DNA from: an uncultured Terriglobales bacterium
GTDB lineage: Bacteria > Acidobacteriota > Terriglobia > Terriglobales > Acidobacteriaceae
Assembly (NCBI GenBank): GCA_955652845.1
Contig: CATPBY010000152.1
Span: 1 to 6,805, forward strand
Direction of reading: 5' to 3'
DNA length: 6,805 nucleotides
Positions 1 to 6,724 of the stretch are shown in pieces. The position numbers and the translations under genes were made by a program. Numbering within the stretch: the first letter of the stretch is position 1; every line of letters starts with the position of its first letter. Below the pieces are notes generated by a model that did not search any database, was not told the origin of the DNA, and saw nothing but the letters and a program-made list of their open reading frames with translations.

Positions 1-3000
1 CCATCAACAACATGACGGACACTCTCGCGACGTTCGCCGACCAGGTAACGACCGTGGCGCGCGAAGTAGGCGTCGAAGGACGACTCGGAGGCCAGGCCAA
101 CGTGCCCGGCGCCGCCGGAACCTGGAAGGACCTCACGGATAACGTGAACGTGATGGCTGCGAACCTCACCGAGCAGGTGCGCGGCATCGTAAAAGTCGTG
201 ACCGCCGTGGCTAACGGCGATCTCACCCAGAAACTGACGGTTAACGCCAAGGGCGAAGTGGCAGCGCTTGCCGAAACCATAAACAACATGACTGGAACGC
301 TGGCAACGTTTGCCGACCAGGTGACGACCGTCGCCCGCGAAGTCGGCGTGGAAGGCCGTCTCGGTGGCCAGGCCAACGTACCCGGCGCAGCCGGCACGTG
401 GAAGGATCTCACCGGCAACGTGAACTTGCTGGCCGATAACTTGACCAACCAGGTGCGCGCCATCGCTGAGGTTGCAACTGCTGTCACCAAAGGCGACTTG
501 ACCCGGTCGATTCAGGTGGAAGCCAGCGGCGAAGTCGCCGACCTGAAAGACAACATCAACACCATGATCGACAACCTGCGGTTGACTACCGACCGCAACA
601 CGGAGCAGGACTGGTTAAAAACCAACCTCGCCCGTTTCACCGGAATGCTGCAGGGCCAGCGCGATCTGACTTCCGTCGGACGCATGCTGCTGTCGGAACT
701 GGCGCCGCTGGTCGATGCCCAGCAAGGCGTGATTTACCAGATGGAGACGGAGGAAACGGCCGGTATGGTGCTGCTCTCCGCCTTCGCTGCCGAGGGACAG
801 GATGGACACCTGCGTCGCCTGAAGGTGGGCGAGGGCCTGGTAGGACAGTGCGCAGCCGAAAAGCGGCGCATGTTGATCACCGACCTTCCACCCAACACCA
901 TCTCCGTACGTTCCGGCTTGTTCGAAGCCGTTCCCCGCAATGTCATAGTCCTGCCGGTGCTGTTTGAGGACCGCGTCAAGGCGGTGATTGAGCTGGCATC
1001 GTTGAGCAACTTTACCGCCTCTCATCTGGCTTTCCTGGAGCAACTCACAGCCAGCATTGGTATCGTGCTCAACAGCATTGAAGCCACGATGCAGACCGAA
1101 GGATTGCTGAAGCAATCTCAACAGCTGGCGATCGAACTCCAGACACAGCAGAAAGAATTGCAACAGACGAACGAGCAGCTGGCGCAAAAAGCTCAGCAGT
1201 TGGCTGAACAAAACGTAGAAGTGGAAAGAAAGAATCAGGAAATCGAGCAAGCCCGCCGCGCTTTGGAAGAGAAAGCGAAAGAACTGGCGCTGACCTCGAA
1301 GTATAAGTCCGAATTCCTTGCCAACATGTCCCACGAGCTGCGCACGCCTCTCAACAGCATCCTGGTGCTGGGACAACAGCTCGGTGATAACCCTGATGGC
1401 AACCTCACACCAAAGCAAGTCGAATTCGCGCGAACCATTCACGGCGCGGGAACCGACCTGCTGAACCTGATCAGCGACATTCTGGATCTGTCGAAGATTG
1501 AATCCGGGACCGTCTCCGTCGAAGCTGAGGAAGTCTTCTTTGCCAGCCTGCTTGACATGGTGGCCCGTCCATTCCGTCACGAGGCGGAAAACAGGCGGCT
1601 CGCCTTCGAAGTGCATAGCGATCCGCATCTCACTCGCAGCCTGGTGACAGACTCGAAGCGTCTGCAGCAGGTGCTTAAGAACCTGTTGTCGAATGCGTTC
1701 AAGTTCACTGAACAGGGCGGGGTTCAACTATCAGTTTCAGTCGCACACGGCGGATGGAGCGAAGGCCATCCAATCCTGGGAGGTGCAGCATCGGTAGTGG
1801 CCTTTGAAGTGTCGGATAGCGGAATCGGCATTCCGCTCGAAAAACAGCGCATCATCTTTGAGGCCTTCCAGCAGGCAGACGCCAGCACCAGCCGGAAATA
1901 CGGCGGAACTGGTCTAGGCCTTGCAATCAGCCGCGAGCTGGCGAGTCTGCTCGGGGGCGAGATCCAGCTGCGCAGCACGCCCGGCAAGGGCAGCACTTTC
2001 ACCCTGTATTTGCCGCAGACCTACCTTGGTCCAGCGGCTACGGCTGGAGGCAAAATGGACAGGCATACTTCCCCGTCCACCTCTCCGCTTCAGTTGTCTG
2101 CTGTGAATGTCTCCGAACATCCGGTGGAACACGTGCCGGATGATCGGGACAATCTGCTTCCGGACGACCCGGTCTTGCTTATCGTCGAGGACGATCCACA
2201 TTATGCCCGCGTGCTGTGCGATCTCTCGCACGACAAGGGCTTTAAAGTCCTGGTGGCAATGCGTGGCGCCGAGGCTCTGGCATTGGCGCGCGAATTTCGT
2301 CCCACAGCGGTCTCGCTGGATGTTTTCCTGCCGGACATGCTGGGCTGGACGGTCCTCAACCATTTGAAACAGGATCCTGCGACGCGTCACATCCCAATCC
2401 AGATGCTGACTCTCGATGAAGACCGACACCACGGGCTGGCTCGTGGGGCATTCGCCTTCGTCACCAAGCCCTCCACCCCAGAAGGGCTGGAGGCCGCGTT
2501 CGCCCGCATCAAGGATTACGTTGCACCGCGGCGCAAGCGCCTGCTGGTTGTGGAAGACAATCCCGCAGAACAGCTCAGTATTCGCGAGCTCCTGGGGTAT
2601 GACGACATTGACGTTTCGGTTGCAACCACCGGGCAGGAGGCACTTACGGTCCTCGAGGAGCAGCCGTTCGATTGTGTGGTGCTAGATCTGCGCCTCCCGG
2701 ATATGACAGGCTTCGAAGTTCTGGAGCGGCTGCGTGACACTCCGCCGGCGAGCGATGTTCCAGTAGTGGTTTTCACAGGAAAAGAACTGACGCCGGAAGA
2801 AGACGCTCGCCTGCACACTCTGGCCCGCAGCGTGGTGGTCAAGGGCGTGGAATCTCCCGAGCGGTTGCTGGACGAAACCGCGCTATTCCTGCATCGTGTG
2901 GTAAGTGATCTTCCAGCCGAGAAGCAGAGGATGCTCGACCGCCTGCATCGCTCCGATGATGCGCTGGTGGGCAAGAAAGTGCTGGTGGTGGACGACGACG

Positions 3001-3338
3001 TGCGCAACATTTTTGCTCTCAGCAGCGTGCTGGAGCGACGCGGAATGGAAGTTCTGACCGCTGGAACGGGTCGCGAAGCGATCGAAACCCTGGAGTCAAC
3101 TCCCGATCTGGCAATCGTGCTGATGGACATCATGATGCCGGAAATGGATGGCTACGAAACCATGCAGGTGATTCGCCGGAACCCTGCTTTCCGGCGGCTG
3201 CCAATCATCGCCTTGACAGCCAAAGCGATGAAAGGCGATCGTGAAAAGTGTCTGGAAGCTGGGGCATCCGAGTATCTTGCTAAACCGGTGAATACGGAAC
3301 AACTGCTTTCGGCTCTTCGTATGTGGCTTCATCGTTAG
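1..3338 (+). CDS. Hybrid histidine kinase: HAMP array-GAF-HisKA-HATPase-REC-REC-REC (5' end outside window)
   Basis: Large multi-domain sensor kinase with a phosphorelay tail; reading is open to the left edge, so the start is upstream. Numbering here takes the ATG at 12 as residue 1, which is an internal Met within a repeat and not the start. Residues 1-190 are two 92-residue HAMP-type repeats. Residues ~205-355 are a GAF domain (KVGEGLVGQC; VLPVLFEDRVKAVIELAS). Residues ~357-430 are a Gln/Glu-rich coiled coil. HisKA has the H-box FLANMSHELRTPLN with His441. HATPase_c has the N-box (N557, N561), G1 SDSGIGI (602-606) and G2 GGTGLGLAIS. Three receivers follow, with acceptors D770, D892 and D1039, and lysines K819, K944 and K1091. 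No membrane segment is seen in this part. Repeat type and order match fungal group III (Nik1/Os-1) kinases and their bacterial relatives, where HAMP arrays are linked to osmotic sensing; the signal here is unknown. The GAF could bind a ligand, which cannot be told from sequence. Function class is certain. Confidence 0.96.
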   Translation, partial: INNMTDTLATFADQVTTVAREVGVEGRLGGQANVPGAAGTWKDLTDNVNVMAANLTEQVRGIVKVVTAVANGDLTQKLTVNAKGEVAALAETINNMTGTLATFADQVTTVAREVGVEGRLGGQANVPGAAGTWKDLTGNVNLLADNLTNQVRAIAEVATAVTKGDLTRSIQVEASGEVADLKDNINTMIDNLRLTTDRNTEQDWLKTNLARFTGMLQGQRDLTSVGRMLLSELAPLVDAQQGVIYQMETEETAGMVLLSAFAAEGQDGHLRRLKVGEGLVGQCAAEKRRMLITDLPPNTISVRSGLFEAVPRNVIVLPVLFEDRVKAVIELASLSNFTASHLAFLEQLTASIGIVLNSIEATMQTEGLLKQSQQLAIELQTQQKELQQTNEQLAQKAQQLAEQNVEVERKNQEIEQARRALEEKAKELALTSKYKSEFLANMSHELRTPLNSILVLGQQLGDNPDGNLTPKQVEFARTIHGAGTDLLNLISDILDLSKIESGTVSVEAEEVFFASLLDMVARPFRHEAENRRLAFEVHSDPHLTRSLVTDSKRLQQVLKNLLSNAFKFTEQGGVQLSVSVAHGGWSEGHPILGGAASVVAFEVSDSGIGIPLEKQRIIFEAFQQADASTSRKYGGTGLGLAISRELASLLGGEIQLRSTPGKGSTFTLYLPQTYLGPAATAGGKMDRHTSPSTSPLQLSAVNVSEHPVEHVPDDRDNLLPDDPVLLIVEDDPHYARVLCDLSHDKGFKVLVAMRGAEALALAREFRPTAVSLDVFLPDMLGWTVLNHLKQDPATRHIPIQMLTLDEDRHHGLARGAFAFVTKPSTPEGLEAAFARIKDYVAPRRKRLLVVEDNPAEQLSIRELLGYDDIDVSVATTGQEALTVLEEQPFDCVVLDLRLPDMTGFEVLERLRDTPPASDVPVVVFTGKELTPEEDARLHTLARSVVVKGVESPERLLDETALFLHRVVSDLPAEKQRMLDRLHRSDDALVGKKVLVVDDDVRNIFALSSVLERRGMEVLTAGTGREAIETLESTPDLAIVLMDIMMPEMDGYETMQVIRRNPAFRRLPIIALTAKAMKGDREKCLEAGASEYLAKPVNTEQLLSALRMWLHR
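3..554 (+). repeat. Two tandem 276-bp repeat units encoding HAMP modules
   Basis: Unit A spans 3-278 and unit B 279-554, each 92 codons beginning I-N-N-M. A third, quickly diverging start (INTMIDNL) follows at 555. The 39 residues encoded at 21-137 and 297-413 are identical, yet the DNA differs at 18 third-codon positions. The remainder of each unit, carrying the HAMP-like NLT.QVR.I..V.TAV..GDLT motif, is less conserved. Because the left edge cuts inside an open repeat unit, more copies probably lie upstream. Confidence 0.93.
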
Positions 3339-3378
3339 GCACCGCAGCTGCTGGTGATTGATGAGAAGAGGAGAATTA

Positions 3379-5100
3379 ATGAGCGCAAAGGATAAGGTCA
3401 ACATCCTGATGGTGGATGACCAACCGGCAAAGCTGCTCAGCTATGAAGTGATACTGGGAGAACTCGGGGAAAATCTGATCAAAGCAACGTCGGGAAAAGA
3501 GGCGCTGGAACAGTTACTCAAGAACGATATCGCGGTTGTGCTGATGGACGTCAGCATGCCCGAACTGGATGGTTTCGAGCTAGCGGAGATGATCAGCCAG
3601 CATCCGCGTTTTCGCAAAACGGCAATCATTTTTATCTCTGCAGTCCACCTCACCGATATGGACCGGCTCAAGGGATATCAGCGCGGGGCTGTGGATTACA
3701 TATCAGTGCCCATCATTCCGGAGCTTTTGCGCGCGCGCGTGAGCATATTCGCCGATCTCCACCGCAAAACCCATCAACTGGAATCCCTGAATGCTGAACT
3801 TGAACGCCGCGTCGCTGAACGTACTGAGGAAGTTGACCGGAGAGCCACCGCGCTGCAGCAACTGAACCTCGAGCTCGCGCGAAAGAATCAGGAGCTCGAT
3901 GCGATCATGCACACCGCGCCAGACATCATCTTCAGCCGGCGAGCTGACGGCGCCAGGGACTACATCAGCGACCGCTTTTATGAGTACACCGGCGCGCCTG
4001 CAGGATCGGGCCAGGGCTTCGGCTGGCTCGAGTACGTGCATCCCGACGATAGGGAACGCAGTACGTCGCAATGGATGTTTTGCGTCGAAACCGGGGAGAA
4101 CTACGAATCCGAATATCGTCTGCGTGGCAAAGATGGAACCTATCGCTGGTTTCGTGCGCGCGCGGTCCCTATCCATGCTCAGAGCGGCGAAATCGTCAAA
4201 TGGTACGGCACTTGTGCCGACATTCACAGCAGCAAGTTACTGGAACAGTCCATGCGAGACAACGCGGCCCAGCTGGAAAAGATGGTGGATGAGCGGACCG
4301 TGGCTTTACGGCGTCTTTCTGGCCGTCTGATGACGATGCAGGATGAAGAGCGGCGACGCATCGCGCGCGAACTGCATGATGGGCTTGGTCAGGAACTGGC
4401 TGTGGCCAGAATGATGTTGGAGACGATCGTTCAGAAAAACTCGTCCCATGCGAAAAAGCAGGCCGCCAGCGAGGCCAGTGATATCGTCGATCGGGCGCTG
4501 CAACAGGTCCGAAGTATTTCCCATCTTTTGCACCCGCCCTTACTTGACGAAGTCGGTTTGCTCTCAGCGCTGCAGTGGTTCCTGGAAGGCATGACCAAGC
4601 GCAGCGGAATCGAGACTGCGCTCGACATCCAGCCCACCGCTTTCCCCAGACTTCCGGCAGAGCTCGAAACCGCAATTTTCCGGGTTATTCAGGAAGCCTT
4701 GACCAACGTCTTCCGCCACTCCGGCGCCCGTCACGCTTGGGTGAAGCTGATAAAGGAGGAGGGCCGAATTGTCGTTACGGTGCGCGATGACGGAAAGGGT
4801 GTGTCGGAAGAGGTATCGGATTTGCTGCCCGCCAGCCTGGGTGTGGGCATCGGAGGAATGAAACAGCGCGCGCAGGAGTTTGGAGGCGAATTGCGATTGA
4901 TGAACACCAATCCGGGGACTGCAGTGGAGGTTGTCATTCCTTTCAGTGCGGCTGCCGCTCAGAAAGACCAATCGCCGGCCGCCGCGGATACAGGCGCCGA
5001 AAGCTCATATTCGAAGCAAAGTCCGCGTGCCACAGATGCGGAAGCGGGCCCTGCTGTGGACCTGGTTGATTCCGCACCGATGGCTGAATTCTTGCCATGA
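3379..5100 (+). CDS. REC-PAS-HisKA_3-HATPase sensor histidine kinase (response-regulator/kinase fusion)
   Basis: Cytosolic kinase of 573 aa; no signal peptide or membrane segment seen. I chose the ATG at 3379 because AGAGGAG (3367-3373) sits 5 nt ahead; an in-frame ATG at 3361 and a TTG at 3358 lack such a site. Residues 7-125 are a receiver: acid pocket D13/D14, acceptor D57 (LMDVSMP), S87; the position of the conserved lysine is Val110 (DYISVPI). Coiled coil at ~127-172. Residues ~172-285 are a PAS_3-type fold (HPDDRE; YRLRGKDGTYRWF). A second coiled linker (~286-318) leads to the HisKA_3 H-box RIARELHDGLGQEL with His333. HATPase has N443 (IQEALTNVFRHS), DDGKG (470-474) and GVGIGGMKQRA. Residues ~524-573 are an Ala/Ser/Pro-rich tail of unknown role. 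HisKA_3 kinases (NarX, DegS, LiaS families) typically phosphorylate NarL-type regulators, and one is encoded downstream. The N-terminal receiver suggests control by another kinase, plausibly the upstream hybrid kinase (inference). Confidence 0.95.
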   Translation: MSAKDKVNILMVDDQPAKLLSYEVILGELGENLIKATSGKEALEQLLKNDIAVVLMDVSMPELDGFELAEMISQHPRFRKTAIIFISAVHLTDMDRLKGYQRGAVDYISVPIIPELLRARVSIFADLHRKTHQLESLNAELERRVAERTEEVDRRATALQQLNLELARKNQELDAIMHTAPDIIFSRRADGARDYISDRFYEYTGAPAGSGQGFGWLEYVHPDDRERSTSQWMFCVETGENYESEYRLRGKDGTYRWFRARAVPIHAQSGEIVKWYGTCADIHSSKLLEQSMRDNAAQLEKMVDERTVALRRLSGRLMTMQDEERRRIARELHDGLGQELAVARMMLETIVQKNSSHAKKQAASEASDIVDRALQQVRSISHLLHPPLLDEVGLLSALQWFLEGMTKRSGIETALDIQPTAFPRLPAELETAIFRVIQEALTNVFRHSGARHAWVKLIKEEGRIVVTVRDDGKGVSEEVSDLLPASLGVGIGGMKQRAQEFGGELRLMNTNPGTAVEVVIPFSAAAAQKDQSPAAADTGAESSYSKQSPRATDAEAGPAVDLVDSAPMAEFLP

Positions 5101-5110
5101 GGTTCAGGAC

Positions 5111-5163
5111 AACATACATGATTCCCTGTATATCAATGCCGCGATACAGGATGTACCTTAAGG
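5111..5163. promoter_or_regulatory. Bulged inverted repeat plus 8-bp palindrome ahead of the receiver gene
   Basis: CCTGTAT (5125-5131) is complementary to ATACAGG (5144-5150) with a 12-nt loop. An outer arm TACAT (5115-5119) can pair with ATGTA (5151-5155), leaving a 5-nt bulge on the left side only, for 12 pairs in all. The palindrome CCTTAAGG (5156-5163) follows directly. A weak sigma70-like pair, AGGACA (5106-5111) and TATATC (5129-5134) with a 17-nt spacer, overlaps the left arm. It could be an operator for an internal promoter, an RNA element tuning the two downstream genes, or chance. No T-run follows in a terminator-like position. Confidence 0.35.
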
Positions 5164-5208
5164 GGGTTTTGCGTGCTTCATTAGGATTTTTCAGTATTGA
5201 AAGCTATT

Positions 5209-5619
5209 ATGGCAGCTCGAATTTTGGTGGCCGACGATCACCCTATTGTGAGGCATGGGCTGAAAACCTTATTGAGCGCAGATCCGGCATGGGACGTTAT
5301 AGCAGAGGCGGAGGATGGAGTGGAAGCAGTGGAGAAAGCCGCCCGCCTGAATCCAGATCTGGTGATTTTAGATGTTACGATGCCACGGATGAATGGGTTG
5401 GAAGCATGCCGGCGGATCCGGAAAAGCAATCCGCAATGTGAGGTTCTGATTGTGACGCAGCATGATTCTCCGCAAATGATGCGCGAGGCCCTGGACGCCG
5501 GAGCGCGGGGATATGTGGTGAAGTCAAATGCAGCTCGGGATTTGCTGGCTGCGGTGGCGGCTGTGAGTCAGCATCAGCCATTCACGGTCCACGATTTGCC
5601 GGGGCGCGCTAAAGTCTGA
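5209..5619 (+). CDS. Receiver-only (single-domain) response regulator, NarL-type REC
   Basis: A 136-aa protein that is almost entirely one receiver domain. From the ATG at 5209: acid pocket D9/D10 (LVADDH), acceptor D55 (ILDVTMP), T83 (IVTQHD) and K105 (GYVVKSN), so all phosphorylation residues are present. It ends about 20 residues after the receiver with no linker or HTH. The receiver is about half identical to that of the gene 19 nt downstream, sharing REALDAGARG and AARDL, which points to duplication with loss of the output domain. The start is uncertain: ATG 5209 aligns with the neighbour's N-terminus (M-x-x-RILVADDH) but has a poor ribosome site; an in-frame TTG at 5197 would add MKAI and has AGGA (5183-5186) 10 nt ahead. 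A stop at 5182 blocks longer forms. Possible roles are phosphate sink, competitor for the kinase, or protein-interaction output (inference). Confidence 0.9.
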   Translation: MAARILVADDHPIVRHGLKTLLSADPAWDVIAEAEDGVEAVEKAARLNPDLVILDVTMPRMNGLEACRRIRKSNPQCEVLIVTQHDSPQMMREALDAGARGYVVKSNAARDLLAAVAAVSQHQPFTVHDLPGRAKV

Positions 5620-5627
5620 GAAATTTT

Positions 5628-5632
5628 GGAGG
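5628..5632 (+). promoter_or_regulatory. Ribosome binding site GGAGG for the NarL-type regulator
   Basis: GGAGG lies 6 nt before the ATG at 5639, inside the 19-nt gap after the receiver-only gene. It fixes the start of the regulator and is clearly stronger than anything ahead of the receiver-only gene, so the regulator may be made in larger amounts from a shared transcript (inference). Confidence 0.8.
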
Positions 5633-5638
5633 TCTCTG

Positions 5639-6340
5639 ATGAAACTGCGAATTTTAGTTGCCGATGACCACGAACTGGTGCGCCGCGGTTTGTGCACATT
5701 GTTACAAGCGCATGAGGACTGGGAAATCTGCGGCGAGGCCAGTGACGGCAGCGAAGTCGTCGAAAAAGCAAAGCTGTTGAAGCCCGACGTAATCATTCTG
5801 GACGTCGGCATGCCCAACCTGAATGGTCTGGACGCGACCCGGCAGCTTTGCCGTCAAAGCTCCCACTACAAAGTTATTGTCCTGACTATCACCGATACCG
5901 ATCAGGTCATTCGCGAGGCGTTAGATGCGGGCGCTCGCGGGTTCGTACTTAAGTCTGACGCGGCGCGGGATCTGGTCTCGGCCGTCGAAGCACTGCAGCG
6001 TAATCGGATGTTCTTTACTCCGCGCGTAAATGACATGGTGCTGGCTGGTTTTCTCGACAAGGGCCAAAACGCATCGGGAACCCTGGCTCCGGAATTGCCC
6101 AAGCTGACTCCGCGGGAACGCGAGGTGGTCCAGCTCATTGCCGAAGGGAAGAGTTCAAAGGAAGTGGCGTCGTTGCTCAACCTGAGTACAAAAACAGCCG
6201 AAACTCATCGCAGCAATATCATGCGAAAACTCGGCCTGCACTCCATTCGGGATCTGGTAGTTTATGCGATCAAGAACAACATCATCCAGGTTCAATTACC
6301 GATGGGGGCCGAAAGCAGGCCTGAAAGTCCGGTTGTATGA
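5639..6340 (+). CDS. NarL/FixJ-family response regulator transcription factor (REC + LuxR HTH)
   Basis: A 233-aa two-domain regulator of usual length for the family. Residues 1-~120 are the receiver: D9/D10 (VADDH), acceptor D55 (ILDVGMP), T83, K105 (GFVLKSD), all intact. A linker (~121-153) leads to a LuxR-type helix-turn-helix at ~156-215, beginning LTPREREVVQLIAEGKSSK, with the recognition region NLSTKTAETHRSNIMRKLG. Such proteins bind DNA as dimers after phosphorylation and usually activate transcription. It is the only DNA-binding output seen among the signalling genes here and the natural partner of the HisKA_3 kinase upstream, whose class typically serves NarL-type regulators. Nineteen nt separate it from the receiver-only gene, so the two are very likely co-transcribed. 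Target genes are unknown; the small downstream genes are candidates by position only. Confidence 0.96.
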   Translation: MKLRILVADDHELVRRGLCTLLQAHEDWEICGEASDGSEVVEKAKLLKPDVIILDVGMPNLNGLDATRQLCRQSSHYKVIVLTITDTDQVIREALDAGARGFVLKSDAARDLVSAVEALQRNRMFFTPRVNDMVLAGFLDKGQNASGTLAPELPKLTPREREVVQLIAEGKSSKEVASLLNLSTKTAETHRSNIMRKLGLHSIRDLVVYAIKNNIIQVQLPMGAESRPESPVV

Positions 6341-6350
6341 CATTCTCGCG

Positions 6351-6376
6351 CTGGTTGCGGGCGGGTTCGCAACCAG
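6351..6376 (+). terminator. Probable stem-loop terminator after the NarL-type regulator
   Basis: CTGGTTGCG (6351-6359) pairs perfectly with CGCAACCAG (6368-6376) across an 8-nt loop, beginning 11 nt after the stop codon. The stem is GC-rich and well placed. It is followed by TCCTTTGCTG and not by a clean T-run, so it may be a weak intrinsic terminator or a stem protecting the 3' end of the transcript. Confidence 0.55.
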
Positions 6377-6478
6377 TCCTTTGCTGATAATGTAACCTCG
6401 CGTCACCTGCGACCTCCTACCGTGTCTGCGTCCAGTCCGCTACAGCAATGCCCCTACGGTTCTTAGGACAATACCGGA

Positions 6479-6507
6479 TTGGCCTATTTTTCCTGGCCAC
6501 ATATATT
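6479..6507 (+). promoter_or_regulatory. Candidate sigma70-like promoter for the 49-aa membrane protein gene
   Basis: TTGGCC (6479-6484; 4 of 6 against TTGACA) and TATATT (6502-6507; 5 of 6 against TATAAT) are spaced by 17 nt. The expected start would be near 6514, about 30 nt before the coding start. A short inverted repeat TGGCC (6480-6484)/GGCCA (6495-6499) overlaps the -35 element and could be an operator or chance. The rest of 6377-6478 shows nothing I can name. Acidobacterial promoters need not follow the E. coli consensus, so this stays a candidate. Confidence 0.4.
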
Positions 6508-6534
6508 CGCGGCTGACCCGAGTACAAATACCGA

Positions 6535-6540
6535 AGGAGG
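6535..6540 (+). promoter_or_regulatory. Strong ribosome binding site AGGAGG for the 49-aa protein
   Basis: A full AGGAGG lies 5 nt before the ATG at 6546. It supports this very short frame as a real gene and favours that ATG over the adjoining in-frame GTG at 6543. Confidence 0.8.
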
Positions 6541-6545
6541 GTGTG

Positions 6546-6695
6546 ATGCTTTGGACTGTTTTTGTACTTCTTCTCATTATGTGGCTGCTGGGATTCAGTC
6601 TTCACGTAGCTGGGGGCCTGATCCATTTGCTGCTCGTCGTCGCCCTGGCAGTCCTGGTCGTCAATCTGTTGACCGGTCGACCTACCGCTGCTTGA
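6546..6695 (+). CDS. Small two-helix membrane protein, DUF5670 / lmo0937 family
   Basis: A 49-aa hydrophobic protein that is easily missed because of its size. It starts MLWTVFVLLLIMWLLGF, a first membrane segment (residues ~2-17). A short SLHVAGG turn follows, then a second segment (~24-42) starting GLIHLLLVVALAVLVV, and a short tail, TGRPTAA. The MLW start, the aromatic/Leu-rich first helix and the GG-x-IH-LLLV motif are what I recognise from the lmo0937/DUF5670 family of about 50-aa membrane proteins of unknown function, often found near stress genes. The AGGAGG site 5 nt upstream is excellent and there is a candidate promoter. It is separated from the regulator by a probable terminator, so it is likely its own unit, perhaps with the next gene 59 nt on. 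Biochemical role unknown. Confidence 0.82.
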   Translation: MLWTVFVLLLIMWLLGFSLHVAGGLIHLLLVVALAVLVVNLLTGRPTAA

Positions 6696-6724
6696 CGTAG
6701 GGCGCGGAAACCGTGAGTTTCGGA

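Noticed and set aside
615..1727. Long (370-codon) open frame on the minus strand inside the hybrid kinase gene
   Set aside because: It lies fully antisense to well-recognised GAF, coiled-coil and HisKA coding sequence, and its translation (Gln/Leu/His-rich) shows no domain. It is a by-product of the codon use on the other strand.
2516..3133. Minus-strand frame of 205 codons opposite the second and third receivers
   Set aside because: The Ser/Arg/Thr-rich translation is typical of the complement of a GC-rich gene; the plus strand encodes clear receivers with all motifs.
3344..3351. GCAGCTGC palindrome between the two kinase genes
   Set aside because: Eight bases, with no extension and no T-run; too short to call a terminator in a 40-nt gap that looks like an operon junction.
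3703..4675. Two minus-strand frames (3703-4227 and 4196-4675) and plus-strand alternatives (3899-4330, 4071-4292) in the second kinase
   Set aside because: All overlap the intact REC-PAS-HisKA_3 gene, lack recognisable motifs, and their compositions fit frame shadows.
5097..5441. Plus-strand 114-codon frame starting with an ATG that overlaps the kinase stop codon
   Set aside because: The ATGA overlap looks like translational coupling, but the frame runs out of phase through the receiver-only gene, has no ribosome site of its own and gives a Gly/Ser/Arg-rich translation without a domain.
6479..6700. Plus-strand 73-codon frame, and a minus-strand 69-codon frame at 6417-6626
   Set aside because: The plus-strand frame starts at a TTG inside the candidate promoter with no ribosome site. 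The 49-aa membrane protein in another frame has AGGAGG and a family-like sequence. The minus-strand frame has nothing to support it.
6707..6721. GAAAC/GTTTC inverted repeat (5 bp) after the 49-aa gene
   Set aside because: The stem is short and AT-rich with no following T-run; not convincing as a terminator.
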